Assembly (NCBI GenBank): GCA_025462885.1 | Contig: JAOAPN010000013.1 | Span: 496,001 to 560,000 of the forward strand | DNA length: 64,000 bases | Reading direction: 5' to 3' | Source of the DNA: Acidobacteriaceae bacterium | Lineage (GTDB): Bacteria > Acidobacteriota > Terriglobia > Terriglobales > Acidobacteriaceae | In this document: one piece after another, positions 62,601 to 64,000 of the stretch | Position numbering within the stretch: the first letter of the stretch is position 1 | Layout: each line of letters begins with the position of its first letter | Position numbers and translations under genes: made by a program | The notes under the pieces: model-generated | What the model was told of the DNA's origin: nothing | The model's database searches: none | The model's input: only the letters and a program-made list of their open reading frames with translations

Positions 62601-63813
62601 CATGCAACCACAAAATTTTGTGATGCTGGACGCTCTACCGTTGACTGCTACGGGCAAACTCGACCGCGACGCTTTACCGACCGCGAAGGATGCCGAACCC
62701 TTGCGTGAGTTTGGTAAGGACGACGTTCCGAAAAATTTCACCGAAGTTCAGCTTATCCATATATGGGAACAACTGCTGGAAGTGTCTGACATCGGTGCGA
62801 TGCAGAATTTTTTCGATATTGGTGGAAATTCACTACTCGCACTTCGGCTCTTTGCTCAAGTGCGAAAGGCTTTCAAAGTTGAGCTACCGCTCACAACATT
62901 GTTCGATGGAGCAAACGTCCGATCAATGGCGGAAGCAATCCTGAGGCGGAAAGACGGTGGATCGCCTTCCGAGGGATCGATCGTTGTACTTCAGCCTCGG
63001 GGTGATAGTCTTCCTCTCTTTTGTGTCCATCCGGCAGGCCGCTCAGTTCACGGTTATGTACATCTAGTGAGGAATCTCGGAGTTGGGCAGCCTGCGTATG
63101 GAGTCGAGGATCGGGGAGAGCTTGATCGACCAGTCGCGCAGATCGTCACTGAACACCTTGCTGCAATCCGCGCGATTCAACCCTCTGGCCCCTATAGCTT
63201 GCTCGGTTGGTCATTCGGCGGGCTTCTAGCGTATGAGATGGCTGTGCAACTTGAAGATGCGGGTGAGGCAATTGCTTTCCTGGGATTGATGGACACTATG
63301 GAGCCACAACTCTGGCACAGCTTGCCGCAACTCAGCGAACTGGACGTCGTTTTGGGTCTCGCCTCCGATGTCGCCGCACAGATGAATCGTCCTTTTTCGA
63401 TAGATCGGCAACTGCTTGCGAATCTATCTTTCGCTGAGCAGTGCGAAAAGGCGGTGGACGTCCTGAAAATGCAGGGAGCTGTCCCCACTTACTTCACTGC
63501 GAAATGGTTAATGGACGGTTATGAAACGATTAGGGCCCGCCATCGTAGCCAGGAAGGCTATCTCCCCGGACGATTCAAGAGCAAACTAACGCTATTTAGA
63601 CCCAGCGAGATTCCCGGGGAATCGGCCCAAATTTTTACTGGGTTCAGCGAGGACGAGCAGCGGACACTCTGCTGGTCACGCGTCGTAGATGGGACGATCG
63701 ACGTTCAATCGATACCCGGCGGCCATGTGACGATGGGCGCCGAGCCACATGTTCGTATCCTTGCACAGAAGATACGGGAGGCGATCGCCGCGGCCCCCTC
63801 GTGCCCAAATTGA
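59680..63813 (+). CDS. Terminal nonribosomal peptide synthetase, C-A-T-TE (Asn-type)
   Basis: A termination module of 1377 residues. C domain: about residues 45-480, IHHIVCDGWSMG. A domain: about 500-990, with YVIYTSGSTGRPKGVAMHH, VDLTFTNLL, NEYGPTETV, YKTGDRARW and ATGKLD. T domain: Ser1051 in IGGNSLLALRL. Type-I thioesterase: about 1100-1370, with LFCVHPAGRS and nucleophile Ser1178 in GWSFGG, and GGHVTMG near the end for the catalytic His. The A code read by eye is D-L-T-K-I-G-E-V-G-K, Asn-type, and the domain is strikingly similar to the Asn-type A domain of the giant synthetase, suggesting duplication. GAGGAAAG precedes the ATG, 16 bases after the previous stop. The TE releases the product by hydrolysis or macrocyclisation. 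Confidence 0.94.
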   Translation: MSSRASSLNSSPDSLGPLQSGALDRPQSDAWIAQEVNETLGLSSTASYAQERLWFLERVGQGGVAYNILAPIHLRGRLDPVAFEEAFCEVVRRHDTLTTSFEERDGVLLQTIDPLHQVEFKFLNLESFDQIERDRIAKEKFAHIWKNPFDLTSAPLYRAQLLKLSQDEYWFLFCIHHIVCDGWSMGIIFQELWAFYNAYRDGLPSPLPDLPMRYIDFSRGQRKDAGSATEVAALAYWKEHLTGAPPQISLPTDFPRPGHSTLRGASVPVVLGHDALHKLQRFATQESVTLYMVVLAAFTVLLSRYAESDDIVVGTLAAGRTLPATQGLVGLFMNTLALRVDLSGDPSFCSLVGRVREVVLNGYEYQDLPFGRLIEEVRPERSLSHAALFQVLFQMAFVDGADSSQLARDLEVRAIPIESRDTAKFDLTLDLGVQPSGMNGALEYSPDLYKESTIRNMVTQFQRILEQVAEEPLKPISSLRLVGDDEWERVVHSWNQTARSYPIHRTIQDMFESQVDRTPDAPAVISHGEQTLRFADLDIRANQLAHYLQQSGVGPEVRVGICMDRVPDLLVSIFGVLKAGGAYVPLEPSHPSERRNYMLSDSDVSLLLTQTRYVEGSGLPNRVRPILLDSATASAEIAAQPTERPVSTVDSKNLCYVIYTSGSTGRPKGVAMHHAGVCNYIAWGIDAYAAGSGNGAPVFTSMAVDLTFTNLLPLFAGRSVMMFPEENPVEALAEVLRQKPDFSLIKITPTHLSLLTPLLEDAELSGATRSLIVGADFLRAETTLFWQDNENGTRLFNEYGPTETVVGCSAQFMETGRFRAGLVPVGGPISNIRFYVLDDQMEPVPIGMPGELYIGGIGVARGYLNRPGLTAEKFLPDAFGSTAGRLYKTGDRARWTEEGTLLVLGRLDNQLKVRGYRVELGEVDAVLRRHPDVIECLITARTNQLGDTHLIAYVVGRASEQAFRTHMRQHLPEYMQPQNFVMLDALPLTATGKLDRDALPTAKDAEPLREFGKDDVPKNFTEVQLIHIWEQLLEVSDIGAMQNFFDIGGNSLLALRLFAQVRKAFKVELPLTTLFDGANVRSMAEAILRRKDGGSPSEGSIVVLQPRGDSLPLFCVHPAGRSVHGYVHLVRNLGVGQPAYGVEDRGELDRPVAQIVTEHLAAIRAIQPSGPYSLLGWSFGGLLAYEMAVQLEDAGEAIAFLGLMDTMEPQLWHSLPQLSELDVVLGLASDVAAQMNRPFSIDRQLLANLSFAEQCEKAVDVLKMQGAVPTYFTAKWLMDGYETIRARHRSQEGYLPGRFKSKLTLFRPSEIPGESAQIFTGFSEDEQRTLCWSRVVDGTIDVQSIPGGHVTMGAEPHVRILAQKIREAIAAAPSCPN

Positions 63814-63848
63814 TACATCCGCAGTACACCTACCTCACTCATCTACCA

Positions 63849-64000
63849 ATGGCCAGAGAGAGATCGAATTCGCTGATGAACGCTATTGCTCTCATCCTCC
63901 TTCTTTGGAGGACTTCGCGATGGTGGTTCTTGGTTTTCGGATTGATTGTCGCTATCCATGGCTTGGCACCCACGGCATTGAACATCGCGAGTGGAGTTCT
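63849..64000 (+). CDS. Cyclic-peptide export ABC transporter, N-terminal start (3' partial)
   Basis: The open frame from ATG 63849 (or ATG 63876) runs off the right edge. The visible 50 residues are a membrane-protein N-terminus, AIALILLLWRTSRWWF followed by LVFGLIVAIHGLAPTALNIA. The LLWRTSR segment before the first transmembrane helix is the typical opening of SyrD/PvdE-like cyclic-peptide exporters, in which six helices are fused to an ATPase. It lies 35 bp after the terminal synthetase on the same strand, where a product exporter is expected. Identification from 50 residues remains provisional. Confidence 0.6.
   Translation, partial: MARERSNSLMNAIALILLLWRTSRWWFLVFGLIVAIHGLAPTALNIASGV

Noticed and set aside
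1..64000. CRISPR array, rRNA genes, complete insertion sequence
   Set aside because: No regularly spaced repeat-spacer pattern, rRNA-like stretch or transposase gene with terminal repeats was seen.

Overview
The window most likely comes from an Acidobacteriota genome (Terriglobia, near Granulicella, Edaphobacter or Terriglobus). The inference rests on gene content, not on a marker gene. It holds two very large Oar-like TonB-dependent receptors with an N-terminal carboxypeptidase-regulatory domain, a beta-propeller (Reg_prop/Y_Y_Y) sensor kinase, a DUF5666 protein, a BlaI/M56 pair whose M56 protein has a non-penicillin C-terminus, and a UpxY-type NusG paralogue.

Layout. 1-1.4 kb: end of a tripartite efflux operon (TolC end, EmrA/HlyD adaptor). 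1.9-9.9 kb: small-molecule and redox genes (DUF302, NmrA-like, an Old Yellow Enzyme with unusual active-site residues facing a TetR regulator, a SnoaL-like protein, a TPR protein, a DHA2 MFS exporter, a multi-pass membrane protein). 10-15.6 kb: an ECF sigma gene broken by a frameshift, a zinc alcohol dehydrogenase, a cNMP/thioredoxin-reductase-like fusion lacking the redox cysteines, a beta-carbonic anhydrase and an MBL-fold hydrolase. 16-22.9 kb: orphan sensor kinase and TonB receptor. 23.2-25.5 kb: a tyrosine-recombinase scar, with the integrase directly downstream of a decayed tRNA-Phe(GAA) and several short iterated repeats. 25.5-33 kb (minus strand): TPR protein, DUF5666 protein, second TonB receptor, M56 sensor peptidase and BlaI repressor with a readable operator/promoter.

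33.5-64 kb (plus strand) is the main system: a hybrid NRPS-PKS gene cluster that continues past the right edge. In order it has a 21-bp perfect palindrome, a NusG/UpxY/LoaP-like antiterminator, a LOG-family protein, MbtH, NRPS (C-A-T), NRPS (C-A-T), a 60-aa coupled small ORF, a 5758-residue synthetase (KS-AT-ACP-aminotransferase / C-A-T / C-T without A / C-A-T-E / C-A-T), a terminal NRPS (C-A-T-TE) and the start of a cyclic-peptide-type ABC exporter. Adenylation codes read by eye suggest: unresolved (Thr-like), Tyr/aromatic, [malonate + beta-amination], Tyr/aromatic, [A-less module], D-Asn, Thr, Asn.

If the line is colinear, an aminoacyl (Tyr-type) chain is extended by one malonate. With no ketoreductase present, the beta-ketone would be transaminated, giving an internal beta,gamma-diamino acid. 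This resembles the beta-amino chemistry of mycosubtilin/iturin and microcystin, but placed inside a peptide rather than on a fatty-acid starter. The antiterminator at the head suits a transcription unit of about 30 kb. Residue numbers and codes were derived by hand and need computational confirmation.
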